Assembly: GCF_005938745.2 (NCBI RefSeq)
Contig: NZ_VCBX02000001.1
Coordinates: 3,010,001-3,074,000 of the forward strand
Direction of reading: 5' to 3'
DNA length: 64,000 nucleotides
Origin: Rhodococcus sp. KBS0724
Lineage (GTDB): Bacteria > Actinomycetota > Actinomycetes > Mycobacteriales > Mycobacteriaceae
Part shown: in pieces, positions 47,365-56,659 of the stretch
How the letters are laid out: the number at the start of each line of letters is the position of its first letter
How positions within the stretch are numbered: position 1 is the stretch's first letter
The notes under the pieces: model-generated
What the model was told of the DNA's origin: nothing
Databases searched by the model: none
The model's input: the letters and a program-made list of their open reading frames with translations, nothing else
Made by a program: the position numbers and the translations under genes

Positions 47365-47424
47365 GCAATGTTTGGTTGCGCTTGCGATTGAGGACCGATA
47401 GCCTGATTAGCAACCAAACGTTGC
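47365..47424 (+). promoter_or_regulatory. promoter flanked by inverted operator copies (SRPBCC-ArsR operon)
   Basis: GCAATGTTTGGTTGC (47365-47379) and GCAACCAAACGTTGC (47410-47424) are inverted copies differing at one base. Between and overlapping them is a promoter-like pair TTGCGC (47376-47381) and TAGCCT (47399-47404) with 17-base spacing. Repressor on both copies would cover -35 and the start point. Confidence 0.7.
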
Positions 47425-47440
47425 ACAAGGGGTTGCGGAC

Positions 47441-47908
47441 ATGGAGTACGGACGAATCGAGCGGTCTATCTACGTCGAAGCCGCGCCGGACGTGGTTTAC
47501 GAGGTCATCAGCAGTCCGGAGCACTTGAAGGAGTGGTGGGCCGACGAGGTTGTCGATCTGGAACCGGTCCCTGGTTCAGTTGGTGAACTCGTGTGGGGTG
47601 ACAGATCCTCGACTGACGGGCATGTCGCGCGGATCACGGTGGTCGACGCTCAGCCGCCTCGATTGTTTTCCTTCCGATGGGTTCATCTGGAAAACGATGC
47701 GGCTATCCCCGGGAGCGCCCTGCTGGTGACGTTCGAACTCGTTCCCTCGGGAGAGGGGACGACGGTCCGGATGACGGAAACGGGGTTTCGCGAAATGGGC
47801 TGGGAGGTAGCCATTCTCGAGGAGCAATACAACTCGCACGTCGACGGTTGGGACCTGTATCTGCCGCGGCTCGTCGAGTACGCCGGCAGCCTGGGGACGA
47901 ACCGATGA
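47441..47908 (+). CDS. SRPBCC (AHSA1-like) protein
   Basis: A 155-residue START/SRPBCC-fold protein with a hydrophobic ligand cavity: RIERSIYVEAAPDVVYEVIS at the start, EHLKEWWADE, LFSFRWVH in the middle and the C-terminal helix EQYNSHVDGWDLYLPRLVEY. Its stop overlaps the ArsR start (ATGA), so they are co-translated. Bacterial AHSA1 proteins next to ArsR regulators are common; their ligands are mostly unknown. Confidence 0.88.
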   Translation: MEYGRIERSIYVEAAPDVVYEVISSPEHLKEWWADEVVDLEPVPGSVGELVWGDRSSTDGHVARITVVDAQPPRLFSFRWVHLENDAAIPGSALLVTFELVPSGEGTTVRMTETGFREMGWEVAILEEQYNSHVDGWDLYLPRLVEYAGSLGTNR

Positions 47909-48243
47909 ATTTCATCGTCGACGACGACCTTTGGACGGCGATCGGGGATCCGACACGGAGACGAATGCTCGATCTGCTGCTGGCAGACGGCGAAGGGACG
48001 GCGACCACGCTGAGCGAACAGCTGCCCGTGACTCGACAAGCTGTCGCGAAACATCTCACTGCGCTCGACCGCGCCGGTCTGGTGCATGTGAGGCCTGCGG
48101 GCAGGGAGAGGCTTTACCGGGTCGATCCCGCGCAACTCGCGCGAGCCGTAGCGCAACTCAATGCTGTCGGATCGACGTGGGACGGCAGGTTGCAGCGCAT
48201 CAAGCGAATTGCAGAAGCAATCGAACGAAACAATAAGAACTGA
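47905..48243 (+). CDS. ArsR-family transcriptional regulator
   Basis: A 112-residue winged-helix repressor. The HTH reads AIGDPTRRRMLDLLLADGEG and LSEQLPVTRQAVAKHLTALD, with the wing in VHVRPAGRERLYRVDP. No metal-binding CxC motif is present, as in the AHSA1-linked ArsR subgroup. It overlaps the upstream SRPBCC gene by four bases and is followed 19 bases later by a second one; it probably binds the inverted copies at 47365-47424. Confidence 0.9.
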   Translation: MNFIVDDDLWTAIGDPTRRRMLDLLLADGEGTATTLSEQLPVTRQAVAKHLTALDRAGLVHVRPAGRERLYRVDPAQLARAVAQLNAVGSTWDGRLQRIKRIAEAIERNNKN

Positions 48244-48262
48244 GAAGAGGAAGGAAATCGAA

Positions 48263-48706
48263 ATGGTCGACATCTTGCACAGGGTCGCGATCAAGTCGTC
48301 CTCCATCGACGATGTGCACGCGGCACTGACGACGATCGAAGGTCTTGCCGGCTGGTGGGCCACCGACACACACGGAGATCCGAATATTGGAGGGACGCTC
48401 CAATTCCGCTTCGGAGCGGGCGGATTCGATATGAAGGTGTTAGAGCTCGCGCCTGCGAAACGAGTGGTGTGGGAGGTGATCGACGGGCCTGAGGAATGGA
48501 TCGGCACCCGAGTGGTGTGGGACCTTCAACGCGACGGCGACTACACAGTCGTTCTCTTCACGCACGAAGGATGGAAAGAACCCGTGGAGTTCATGCACCA
48601 TTGCAGCACCAAATGGGCGCTCTTCCTGATGAGCCTGAAGTCGATGGTCGAAACCGGCACAGGCGCACCAGATCCCCGTGACGTCAAGATCGACAACTGG
48701 AATTAG
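48263..48706 (+). CDS. SRPBCC-family protein
   Basis: A 147-residue SRPBCC protein, third gene of the SRPBCC-ArsR operon. It shows LHRVAIKSSSIDDVHAALTT, LAGWWATDTHGDPNIGGTL, and the final helix region TKWALFLMSLKSMVETG. AGGAAGG precedes the ATG. Sequence similarity to the first SRPBCC protein of the operon is low, so they may bind different ligands. Confidence 0.87.
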   Translation: MVDILHRVAIKSSSIDDVHAALTTIEGLAGWWATDTHGDPNIGGTLQFRFGAGGFDMKVLELAPAKRVVWEVIDGPEEWIGTRVVWDLQRDGDYTVVLFTHEGWKEPVEFMHHCSTKWALFLMSLKSMVETGTGAPDPRDVKIDNWN

Positions 48707-48757
48707 GCGACCCCTAAACCGGTACGATGCAGCACAACTCGAGTGGATTGGTGAATC

Positions 48758-49282
48758 ATGGACCCGATTACCCTGCTTGGTGACGAGATTGCTCAGCGAG
48801 GATTGCTCGCGGAGCTACGCGCCGACGACGGAATCGTCGTCGGCGTGGCTCGGATGCATGCCACAGGAACGGACGTGACGGTGAACGTCGACCCCGAGTT
48901 CGACGACCGGTCTGACATGGATACTGGTGTGCTGCTTGCTGCTGTCGAACGAGTGCTGGCCATCACGACCGTGCGATGGGATCAGCTCGTCAACGAGGTA
49001 GCCGGGGAGATCGAGGACGCAGTCGGAGATCAGCAGGTGAGTGAAACCGTTGATTTGCGTGATGATCTGACTCTCGAGTCCGTGGTCGTCTTCCACGATG
49101 CGATATTGCTCTCGTTCGGTGCGCCGAAGCAGTTCCCGGACAGTTGGATTCGAATCCAACTCGATGAGGAATTTGCCGTGGACGACGTCGTCATCGACGA
49201 CAAGGACGACGATGACGAGGTCGTAGAGTTCGAGTCTGTCGACGATTTGTTGGATCACCTGAGTTCGACTGGTGAACGCTAG
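48758..49282 (+). CDS. acidic hypothetical protein, 174 residues
   Basis: A soluble, strongly acidic protein (for example DDKDDDDEVVEFESVDD near the end), with alternating beta and helical segments (WDQLVNEVAGEIEDAV, LTLESVVVFHDAILLSF). It has some likeness to DUF2262-type proteins, but this is uncertain. No signal peptide or membrane helix. It is transcribed with the DUF1622 gene 57 bases downstream or alone. Confidence 0.7.
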   Translation: MDPITLLGDEIAQRGLLAELRADDGIVVGVARMHATGTDVTVNVDPEFDDRSDMDTGVLLAAVERVLAITTVRWDQLVNEVAGEIEDAVGDQQVSETVDLRDDLTLESVVVFHDAILLSFGAPKQFPDSWIRIQLDEEFAVDDVVIDDKDDDDEVVEFESVDDLLDHLSSTGER

Positions 49283-49339
49283 GGCGGTCAACGGCGCGCT
49301 TGCTCGACTTTTGAGCGATATACCTCGAGAATCATCGAC

Positions 49340-49759
49340 ATGGACAAGATTAAGTTCTTCGAGTGGGTCACCGAATGGTTTGAAGTGCTTGGTGTTGTCT
49401 CGATGGTTCTCGGATTCGTTTTTGCATTCGTGGTGGCCGGACGTTCGTGGTTTCGCACTCGCAACGGCGGCGCGGCATTCAAGACTCTCCGGGAAACCCT
49501 CGGCGCGGTCATTCTTCTCGGACTGGAGATTTTGGTTGCTGCAGATCTCGTCAAAACCGTAACGTCGTCGCCGTCGCTGACAGATGCCGCCGTACTCGGC
49601 ATGATCGTCTTGATTCGAACTGTTCTGAGCCTGTCGATTCAGATAGAGATCGACGGGGTACTTCCTTGGCGCAAGGCGTTGGTGTCGAGTCCCCAATTGC
49701 TGGTCCGCGCAGCACGCGGATCAGGTGGTGGCGCGACGTCCGACGCCTCGCAGCCGTAG
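49340..49759 (+). CDS. DUF1622 membrane protein
   Basis: A 139-residue protein with three transmembrane helices: VLGVVSMVLGFVFAFVVAG, LGAVILLGLEILVAADLV and AAVLGMIVLIRTVLSLSI followed by QIEIDG. The LG(L)EILVAADLVKT and VLIRTVLSLSIQIEIDG patterns are the DUF1622 signature. The family function is unknown. Confidence 0.85.
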   Translation: MDKIKFFEWVTEWFEVLGVVSMVLGFVFAFVVAGRSWFRTRNGGAAFKTLRETLGAVILLGLEILVAADLVKTVTSSPSLTDAAVLGMIVLIRTVLSLSIQIEIDGVLPWRKALVSSPQLLVRAARGSGGGATSDASQP

Positions 49760-49805
49760 CAGGGCCGTCAACACCGCAGGCCCCGAAGAGTGAAAGGTCG
49801 CGCAG

Positions 49806-51242
49806 ATGACTGCAGTACCGGTCGACAAGGTAGCGCCAGCCGACAAGGCAGTTCCTGCGCAGCATCCCACCGTCGACGAGCGGAGGGCGCACGGTCGGCA
49901 GGGGCGCCGCGATACACCGCTCGCGATGTTGGCCGAACTTGCCGACAGCGACCGCGACCCGATTTCGCTCCTGGAATCGCAAGCCGAATCTCGAGTGCCC
50001 GAGTTGGTGCCGATTCGCTACGGCCGCATGTCGGCGTCGCGGTTCTCGTTCTTTCGTGGGGCCGCGCTGGTTATGTGCGACGACCTTTCACGCAACCGGA
50101 ATTCCGATATGAATACGCAGCTGTGCGGCGACGCGCATCTGAGCAATTTCGGGGTTTACGCGACGCCCGAACGAAAGCTGGCGTTTGATATCAACGATTT
50201 CGACGAGACCTACCCCGGGCCTTTCGAATGGGACGTCAAACGCCTGGCGGCGAGTTTGGCGATAGCAGGTAAAGACAACGGATATTCAGGTAAGGAACGC
50301 CGGAAGATCACGCTTGGTTGCGCCGCAGAATATCGGGAAACGATGATCCGTCAGGCGGAACTTGGAAACCTCGCGGTGTGGTACTCGCACATCGAACCAG
50401 AGGACGGTCTCGAAGAGTTGAGCAATCAGATCAAGAAGCGAATGCTCGAACGGGCTCGGTCGACTCTTGATAAAGCACGCCGACGGGACAACATCCAAGC
50501 TGCGTCGAAATTTACCGAGATAGTCGATGGCCGAAGGCGGTTCATCAGTGATCCGCCGTTGATCGTGCCAGTGGAGGAATTGTACGACGGACCGGCTCTC
50601 GAGCAGGTCGAGGAGGTGCTCCGCGGACGAGTTCGTTCCTATCGCAGCACACTTCAATGGGACCGGCGCGTTTTGCTGCAGAGTTTCGAGATGATGCACA
50701 TCGCGCGCAAGGTGGTCGGTGTCGGCAGCGTCGGCACGCGGGCCTGGATGATCTTGATGAAGGGTCGGGACGCGGATGATCCGTTGATCCTGCAGGTCAA
50801 GCAGGCGTTGCCGTCAGTATTGTCCGGCTACGTGAACGGGCCGATATTCCGGAACGAGGGGGAGCGGGTGGTGAACGGTCAGCGGCTGATGCAGGCCAGC
50901 AGCGACATCTTTCTCGGTTGGGAGCGCGGGCCAGGTCCGGACGAGGTGGAGCATGATTTCTACATCCGTCAACTTCGCGACGGCAAGGGATCAGCGGTGA
51001 TCGAAGGCATGAAACCCGAAGGTATGGAAGCGTATGGGCGTTTGTGCGCTCGTGTTCTCGCTTATGCACACTCTCGATCTGGTGACCGCATCGCTATTGC
51101 CGAATATCTCGGCGAGGGAACGGAATTCGACTTCGCTATCAGCGAGTTCGCCTCGGCGTACACCAAACGCAATGCTCGCGATCATGCTGCTCTACTGACA
51201 GCGATCGACAAGGGACGGGTGTCCGCACAAACCGGAATCTGA
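49806..51242 (+). CDS. DUF2252 protein (kinase-like fold)
   Basis: A 478-residue cytosolic protein of the DUF2252 family, distantly related to aminoglycoside-phosphotransferase-type kinases. It has GRMSASRFSFFRGAA, the kinase-like catalytic region QLCGDAHLSNFGVY and the metal-type motif AFDINDFDETYPGPFEWDV, then KRLAASLAIAG. The substrate is not known. It follows the DUF1622 gene by 46 bases in the same direction; the start ATG is near AGTGAAAGG. Confidence 0.88.
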   Translation: MTAVPVDKVAPADKAVPAQHPTVDERRAHGRQGRRDTPLAMLAELADSDRDPISLLESQAESRVPELVPIRYGRMSASRFSFFRGAALVMCDDLSRNRNSDMNTQLCGDAHLSNFGVYATPERKLAFDINDFDETYPGPFEWDVKRLAASLAIAGKDNGYSGKERRKITLGCAAEYRETMIRQAELGNLAVWYSHIEPEDGLEELSNQIKKRMLERARSTLDKARRRDNIQAASKFTEIVDGRRRFISDPPLIVPVEELYDGPALEQVEEVLRGRVRSYRSTLQWDRRVLLQSFEMMHIARKVVGVGSVGTRAWMILMKGRDADDPLILQVKQALPSVLSGYVNGPIFRNEGERVVNGQRLMQASSDIFLGWERGPGPDEVEHDFYIRQLRDGKGSAVIEGMKPEGMEAYGRLCARVLAYAHSRSGDRIAIAEYLGEGTEFDFAISEFASAYTKRNARDHAALLTAIDKGRVSAQTGI

Positions 51243-51272
51243 TCAGCCTGACTTCGGCCACCACTGATGTTC

Positions 51273-51304
51273 CCGACTGCCCTGCGGGGATCCGGAACAG
51301 TCGG
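51273..51304. terminator. possible bidirectional terminator
   Basis: CCGACTG (51273-51279) and CAGTCGG (51298-51304) form a 7-bp stem between convergent genes. The loop is long (18 bases), so the call is weak. Confidence 0.35.
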
Positions 51305-51313
51305 CGCGCGGCC

Positions 51314-52051
51314 CTACGACTGTAGGTTTTGAGGCGCAGCGTAGGCGCCGGCCAGCCAGGCATTCCAGGCTGCCGCGGCAGCTTCGCTATCGACGTTCGA
51401 AGCAAACAGGTGGTGCGCGGCATCGACGTTGCCACCGAAGGCATTTCGGCCGTAGAACCGAAGAAGTGAATCGTCGGTGCGCAGTCCGACAAACCAGTCG
51501 TTGAGGTAGTCGACCACAGCAGTGATCGTGCCGATTCCAGGAACGTCGAAAGTCACAGAGTCGCCGACGGCGGTGTCGGATCCGATCCCGAGTGCGCTGC
51601 GTAGGGTTGCCATCGCTTCGGGTGTGCCGGATGCTTCCGGTCCCTCGGCGCTGACGTAGGTGACGTTCTGCCCGGCGAAGTAGCGCACGTACTGGCCGAG
51701 GCTGTGGAGGTAGAAGTCGGTGTGCTTGCCGGCTCCGTCGTACTGGTTGTCCCAGTCGTCGGCAAATACGCCGGCATGGACGTAGCGCACCACGGCCGCG
51801 CTGTTGTCGCGGGCTTCGACAAGGTACTCGAGGTGATTGAACCAGCCATCTGGACCATCCATGTGGATGCCGAGTTCGGTGGGCGGTTCCCACGTGGCGA
51901 TCACGGGACTGTCGGGGCGGGAACCGTCGGCCGGGATCTCGAGAGGCGACGGGAACATCCATCCGGCGGTTTCGGCGGAAATGGCAGCCCAAATCTGCTC
52001 GGGAGTTCCGGGTACAACAACTTCGCGGCGGATTTCGAACTTCTTCGACAT
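51314..52051 (-). CDS. SRPBCC-family protein, double length
   Basis: A 245-residue SRPBCC protein: EIRREVVVPGTPEQIWAAIS at the N-terminus and TWEPPTELGIHMDG in the first domain; the second part (GTITAVVDYLNDWFVGLRTD) looks like an added half-domain found in longer AHSA1 members. Its start lies two bases after the ArsR stop on the same strand, so the two are one operon. Ligand unknown. Confidence 0.87.
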   Translation of the reverse strand: MSKKFEIRREVVVPGTPEQIWAAISAETAGWMFPSPLEIPADGSRPDSPVIATWEPPTELGIHMDGPDGWFNHLEYLVEARDNSAAVVRYVHAGVFADDWDNQYDGAGKHTDFYLHSLGQYVRYFAGQNVTYVSAEGPEASGTPEAMATLRSALGIGSDTAVGDSVTFDVPGIGTITAVVDYLNDWFVGLRTDDSLLRFYGRNAFGGNVDAAHHLFASNVDSEAAAAAWNAWLAGAYAAPQNLQS

Positions 52052-52053
52052 AG

Positions 52054-52662
52054 TCAGTTCTCCGAATCAGGTGAGTGTGTGGACGGTTTCAAGCTGGGAT
52101 GCAGCGCGACGACAAGGCGGTGCCGGCGGCCGTTGTCGGTGTTGCCGTCGTGATATTTGGCGACCAGTCCGTTGACTGCTTCGCCGAGTTCGCGGGCGAA
52201 GTCCGCTCTGTCGGTGGCGCTCGCGAAAGTGATGTCGCTGTCGATGGCGTAGGACGCGAGGGGTTTTCCAGCGGCGGTTGCTCCGGCGATCAACTCACCG
52301 ACTTCGCGGACCACTCGGGCCGCAACAGCGACGAGCCACCGCGCCGAAAGTTGGTCAGGGAACTTCCGTGGATCGGGAGCTAGCGCCGACATCGCGGCGG
52401 GGGAGATGACGTACGACGCCGCACTGGCTTGCATGACTCGTTCGGTCATGTTTCCGCGTTTGCGCTCCTCCACGAGATGGACGAGTCCGTGTTCCTCGAG
52501 GGTTCGCAGGTGGTAATTGACTTTTTGGCGGGTCAGTCCGATGAGGGGCGCCAGCGCAGCAGCCGACGCCGGGGTCACCAGTGCGGCCAGGATTTGCTGA
52601 CGGACCGGGTCGAGTGACGCTTCCGCGGCGGCGGGTTTGTCGATGACTGCGACTTCCAACAT
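52054..52662 (-). CDS. ArsR-like winged-helix regulator
   Basis: A 202-residue regulator: HTH DPVRQQILAALVTPASAAAL then IGLTRQKVNYHLRTLEEHGL and a wing KRGNMTERVM. The longer C-terminal half (about 110 residues) may be a ligand or dimer domain. It is coupled to the SRPBCC gene (two-base gap). A palindrome overlapping a -35-like TTGACA and a long inverted repeat reaching the start codon lie directly upstream. Confidence 0.88.
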   Translation of the reverse strand: MLEVAVIDKPAAAEASLDPVRQQILAALVTPASAAALAPLIGLTRQKVNYHLRTLEEHGLVHLVEERKRGNMTERVMQASAASYVISPAAMSALAPDPRKFPDQLSARWLVAVAARVVREVGELIAGATAAGKPLASYAIDSDITFASATDRADFARELGEAVNGLVAKYHDGNTDNGRRHRLVVALHPSLKPSTHSPDSEN

Positions 52663-52667
52663 GAGAA

Positions 52668-52725
52668 AACCATCCCACCGACAGTAAATCTTGTCAAGAC
52701 AAAAATAGTTGTCGGTGGAATGGTT
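52668..52725 (-). promoter_or_regulatory. long inverted repeat with nested palindrome upstream of ArsR-like gene
   Basis: Arms AACCATCCCACCGACA (52668-52683) and TGTCGGTGGAATGGTT (52710-52725) match at 15 of 16 positions. The loop contains the palindrome TTGTCAAGACAA (52691-52702). On the minus strand this gives TTGACA, 17 bases, then GATGGT ending six bases before the ATG. It can act as terminator of the upstream metallopeptidase gene, as promoter-operator of the regulator, or both. Confidence 0.65.
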
Positions 52726-52737
52726 TGTGTGGGGGTT

Positions 52738-53658
52738 CTACTTGGCCATTGCTGCGGGGTTGTTCAAATCGCGCGCCGAGTAGGTGTCGCAAGCGGATAC
52801 CTGACCGGTCTTGTATCCGGCGGCAAACCACAACTGTCGCTGTTGGGATGAACCGTGAGTCCAGCCTTCGGGGTTGACCCGCCCGCTGGTCGACTGCTGG
52901 ATCCGGTCGTCGCCCACGGACGACGCTGCCGACAATGCATCGCGGATGTCGTTCTGCGACAGCGTCTTCAAGAAGGGCTGGCCGGTGGCTTCGTCGGGAA
53001 TCGTATCGGCGTAATGCGCCCACACGCCGGCGTAGCAGTCGGCCTGGAGTTCGGTACGTACGGCTCCGGACTCGGCACCCTGCGGGTCGGCCTGTGCGCG
53101 GCTGATATCCCCGAGTTGATTTTGGATGTGGTGACCGAATTCATGGGCAACCACATATTCCTGGGCCAAGGGGCCGGCGCTGGATCCGAATCGGTCGACC
53201 AGCAACTGGAAGAAACTCGTGTCGAAGTAGGCGGTCTGATCTGCGGGGCAGTAGAAGGGGCCGACTTCGCTGGTCGCCTGACCACAACCAGTGCTGACCG
53301 ATCCGCTGAACAGGATTACCTCCGGGCGCACGTATGCCGTCCCGGTCTGTTTCATCAGTTGTTGTTCCCAGACGTCGTCGAGGCTTCCCACCGTGAGCGT
53401 GACGCGGCAGTTCACGTCGTTGTTCGCGTCGGTACCGGTGCAGTCGTCGACAGAGGTGAGGCCACTGGAGGAACTCGAGGTTTCGGTGGAAGTGCCCAGG
53501 AGTGAACCGGGATCTCCGCCGAACAACAGCGCAAGAATGAGCACGATGATGCCACCTGCGCCGCCGCCGATCGCCAGCTTGCTGCCCCGGCTACCGCCCC
53601 CGCCGCCTTGAACCTGAACGCGTCCCGCTTCACCGCGGGCCCCCTCGTTGAAGGTCAT
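52738..53658 (-). CDS. neutral zinc metallopeptidase, YpfJ family
   Basis: A 306-residue protein with a Gly-rich N-terminal region, one transmembrane helix (GGIIVLILALLFG), a Ser/Thr linker and the YpfJ-type metallopeptidase domain. The zinc motif is VVAHEFGHHIQ (HExxH), with QADCYAGVWAHY downstream holding the third-ligand region. Topology suggests the domain is outside the membrane. Substrate not known. It may be transcribed with the ArsR/SRPBCC pair downstream, but the inverted repeat between them argues for a break. Confidence 0.9.
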   Translation of the reverse strand: MTFNEGARGEAGRVQVQGGGGGSRGSKLAIGGGAGGIIVLILALLFGGDPGSLLGTSTETSSSSSGLTSVDDCTGTDANNDVNCRVTLTVGSLDDVWEQQLMKQTGTAYVRPEVILFSGSVSTGCGQATSEVGPFYCPADQTAYFDTSFFQLLVDRFGSSAGPLAQEYVVAHEFGHHIQNQLGDISRAQADPQGAESGAVRTELQADCYAGVWAHYADTIPDEATGQPFLKTLSQNDIRDALSAASSVGDDRIQQSTSGRVNPEGWTHGSSQQRQLWFAAGYKTGQVSACDTYSARDLNNPAAMAK

Positions 53659-53821
53659 CTATGTCCGCTTTCTGCTGTCGTGAACAAGTGCTTGCCGTCA
53701 CTTCTGGTGCATAGCTTCGCACGCGAGGCGGGTCCGCGTTTCCGGTCTGGGCTGTTCGCTCCGTAGGATCGCAGGCAAAGTAGTCGGTCGTCGGTTATTG
53801 AAGTTGTTCGAAAGGAATCCC

Positions 53822-55624
53822 GTGCTGCGCACACATCTCGCCGGTTCATTGCGACCCGAGCAGGCAGGGCAGACCGTAACGCTCACCGGTTGGGTAGCCA
53901 GGCGTCGTGATCACGGCGGAGTGATCTTCATCGATCTCCGTGATGCATCCGGAGTTTCGCAGGTAGTTTTCCGGGCCGGTGAGGTCGCCGAGCAGGCGCA
54001 CCGTCTGCGCGCGGAATACTGCGTTCGCGTGACTGGTGTGGTCGAGGTCCGCCCCGAGGGAAACCAGAATTTCGAGATCCCCACCGGCGCAATCGAGGTC
54101 AACGCCACCGAACTCGAGGTTCTCAACGAGAGTGCTCCGCTGCCGTTCCAGCTCGACGATCAGGTCGGTGAGGAAGCACGTCTGAAGTACCGCTACCTCG
54201 ACTTGCGTCGTGAAGGACCCGGACACGCAATTCGCTTGCGTTCCAAGGTGAATGCTGCTGCTCGCGGTGTCCTCGCACACCACCAGTTCGTCGAGGTCGA
54301 GACCCCGACGCTGACGCGTTCCACTCCTGAAGGTGCCCGCGACTTCCTGGTTCCGGCGCGCCTTCAGCCCGGTAGCTTCTACGCGCTGCCGCAGAGCCCT
54401 CAGCTCTTCAAGCAGCTCCTCATGGTGGGTGGCATCGAGCGCTACTACCAGATCGCGCGCTGCTACCGCGACGAGGATTTCCGCGCCGACCGTCAGCCGG
54501 AATTTACACAGCTCGACATCGAGATGGCTTTCGTGAACCAGGACGACGTCATCCTGTTGGCCGAGGAAGTCCTGACAGCACTGTGGAAGCTCGTCGGCCA
54601 CGAGATCAAGACGCCGATCGCGCGCATGACCTACAACGAGTCGATGCGTCGCTACGGCAGCGACAAGCCCGACCTGCGTTTCGACATCGAACTCGTCGAG
54701 TGCATGGAGTTCTTCAAGGACACCACGTTCCGCGTGTTCCAGGCCGAGTACGTCGGCGCTGTTGTCATGCCGGGTGGCGCAAGCCAGCCGCGCAAGCAAC
54801 TCGACGCGTGGCAGGAATGGGCCAAGCAGCGCGGCGCCAAGGGACTTGCCTACGTGCTGGTCGGCGAAGACGGAACACTGGGCGGACCGGTCGCGAAGAA
54901 CCTCACTGACACCGAGCGTGAGGGCCTGGCCGCTCACGTCGGCGCACAGCCGGGCGACTGCATCTTCTTCGCGGCGGGTGCAACCAAGCCGATGCGCGCG
55001 CTGCTCGGTGCTGCTCGCGGCGAAATCGCCCGCAAGAAGGATCTCATCGACCCCAAGGCCTGGGCCTTCGTCTGGATCGTCGACGCTCCCATGTTCGAGC
55101 CGGCCGCCGACGCCACCGCGTCCGGTGACGTCGCTCTCGGTCACTCGGCGTGGACCGCTGTGCACCACGCCTTCACGTCGCCCAAGCCGGAGTTCTTCGA
55201 CACGTTCGATACCGATCCGGGAACGGCACTTGCCTACGCCTACGACATCGTCTGCAACGGTAACGAGATCGGCGGCGGCAGTATCCGTATCCACCGCAAG
55301 GACATTCAGGAACGAGTGTTCAAGGTGATGGGTATTTCCGAGGAAGAGGCGCAGGACAAGTTCGGCTTCCTGCTCGACGCATTTGCCTTCGGCGCACCCC
55401 CGCACGGCGGAATCGCCTTCGGCTGGGACCGCATCACCGCGCTCCTCGCCGGTATGGATTCCATTCGTGAGGTCATCGCGTTCCCGAAGTCGGGCGGCGG
55501 TGTCGATCCACTGACGGATGCACCTACCCCGATCACGGCGCAGCAGCGTAAGGAATCCGGCGTCGACGCGAAGCCGGAGAAGAAGGCTGACACTGCCGGT
55601 GGCGACACCGCAGACAGCAAGTAG
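53822..55624 (+). CDS. aspS: aspartyl-tRNA synthetase
   Basis: Charges tRNA-Asp (and in actinobacteria lacking AsnRS often also tRNA-Asn, for later amidation). The 600-residue class IIb bacterial-type enzyme has an N-terminal OB-fold ([19 protein letters not shown]), motif 1 [20 protein letters not shown], motif 2 [20 protein letters not shown], the GAD insert domain (about 280-420) and motif 3 [10 protein letters not shown]. The GTG at 53822 gives the standard start [17 protein letters not shown] lies upstream. Confidence 0.97.
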   Translation: MLRTHLAGSLRPEQAGQTVTLTGWVARRRDHGGVIFIDLRDASGVSQVVFRAGEVAEQAHRLRAEYCVRVTGVVEVRPEGNQNFEIPTGAIEVNATELEVLNESAPLPFQLDDQVGEEARLKYRYLDLRREGPGHAIRLRSKVNAAARGVLAHHQFVEVETPTLTRSTPEGARDFLVPARLQPGSFYALPQSPQLFKQLLMVGGIERYYQIARCYRDEDFRADRQPEFTQLDIEMAFVNQDDVILLAEEVLTALWKLVGHEIKTPIARMTYNESMRRYGSDKPDLRFDIELVECMEFFKDTTFRVFQAEYVGAVVMPGGASQPRKQLDAWQEWAKQRGAKGLAYVLVGEDGTLGGPVAKNLTDTEREGLAAHVGAQPGDCIFFAAGATKPMRALLGAARGEIARKKDLIDPKAWAFVWIVDAPMFEPAADATASGDVALGHSAWTAVHHAFTSPKPEFFDTFDTDPGTALAYAYDIVCNGNEIGGGSIRIHRKDIQERVFKVMGISEEEAQDKFGFLLDAFAFGAPPHGGIAFGWDRITALLAGMDSIREVIAFPKSGGGVDPLTDAPTPITAQQRKESGVDAKPEKKADTAGGDTADSK

Positions 55625-55642
55625 AACCGACCCCAGATCGCC

Positions 55643-56608
55643 GTGCTGCACCTGAGGGTGATCTGCCCGTCCGAGCGCACCGAGGCCGTCCTCGGTGCGC
55701 TCGAGGCGGTACGTGGTGTCACACACACAGTCATGTTGCGTGGCGCTGCGATCGACCCGCGCGGCGATCTGGTGCAGGCCGATGTCGCCCGCGAATCAGC
55801 CAACGACGTCATCGCCGCGATGAAGGAACTCGGAATCCCCGAGCAAGGCGCGGTGACGCTCGTTCCGGTGGAGACGGTGTTGTCCGCGTCGGCGCGCAAA
55901 GCTGAGCACGAAGCTCCCGGTGACGGCGCGGAAACTGTGGTGTGGGAAGAACTGTTGTCCCGCACTCGTGAGGAATCAACTCTCAACGGATTGTTTGTCG
56001 CTTTCCTAACGATCGCCTGCCTCCTGGCGGCAATCGGTGTAGTCACGGATTCACCGGTTACGATCGTCGGCGCGATGGTGGTGGGGCCGGAATTCGGCCC
56101 CCTGGCAGCACTTGCGGTGGCCCTGGTCCGACGTGATCGAAAGCTACGCAGACGGTCGATTCTTGCGCTGGTCGTCGCCTTCCCTGTCGCGATGGGCATC
56201 ACGCTGCTTGCCACGTTCGTCGTAAAGTTCTTCGACTGGATGGACGTAACCACTCTCGAATCACTGCATCAAGTCGATTTCATCTACAAAGTGGGTCCGA
56301 TTTCGTTTGTTGTCGCTCTCCTGGCAGGTTCCGCAGGAATGTTGGCTTTGATATCGGCGAAATCCGCCGCGCTGGTCGGCGTGTTCATCTCGGTGACAAC
56401 AGTCCCGGCGGCCGGTTTCGCGGTAGTTGCTGCAGCTAACGGAGAATGGCGTATCGCCGGCCTGTCGTCGCTGCAACTCGCCGTCAACATGCTGGGTATT
56501 GTCACCGCCTGCGCTCTCGTGTTGTGGTTCAAAACGAAGGCCGATGAAGAGTTTGCTGCAGCGCTGAAAGGCATTTCAGGTCTGATCGGTGAAGAGAAAG
56601 CGCACTGA
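55643..56608 (+). CDS. DUF389 membrane protein
   Basis: A 321-residue protein: cytoplasmic N-terminal ferredoxin-like part (about 1-90, LHLRVICPSERTEAVLGALE) and six hydrophobic segments from about residue 115. The signature IVGAMVVGPEFGPLAALAVA identifies the DUF389 (TIGR00341-like) family. Function unknown. It starts 18 bases after aspS, probably cotranscribed. Confidence 0.9.
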   Translation: MLHLRVICPSERTEAVLGALEAVRGVTHTVMLRGAAIDPRGDLVQADVARESANDVIAAMKELGIPEQGAVTLVPVETVLSASARKAEHEAPGDGAETVVWEELLSRTREESTLNGLFVAFLTIACLLAAIGVVTDSPVTIVGAMVVGPEFGPLAALAVALVRRDRKLRRRSILALVVAFPVAMGITLLATFVVKFFDWMDVTTLESLHQVDFIYKVGPISFVVALLAGSAGMLALISAKSAALVGVFISVTTVPAAGFAVVAAANGEWRIAGLSSLQLAVNMLGIVTACALVLWFKTKADEEFAAALKGISGLIGEEKAH

Positions 56609-56659
56609 CGGTGCGAGGCGAAGACGCATGATTCCAGTCACTTACGGGTAAGTTGATCA

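Noticed and set aside
53846..55726. 626-codon minus-strand open frame opposite aspS
   Set aside because: It is a codon-bias shadow of aspS; the translation has no recognisable domain and aspS is certain.
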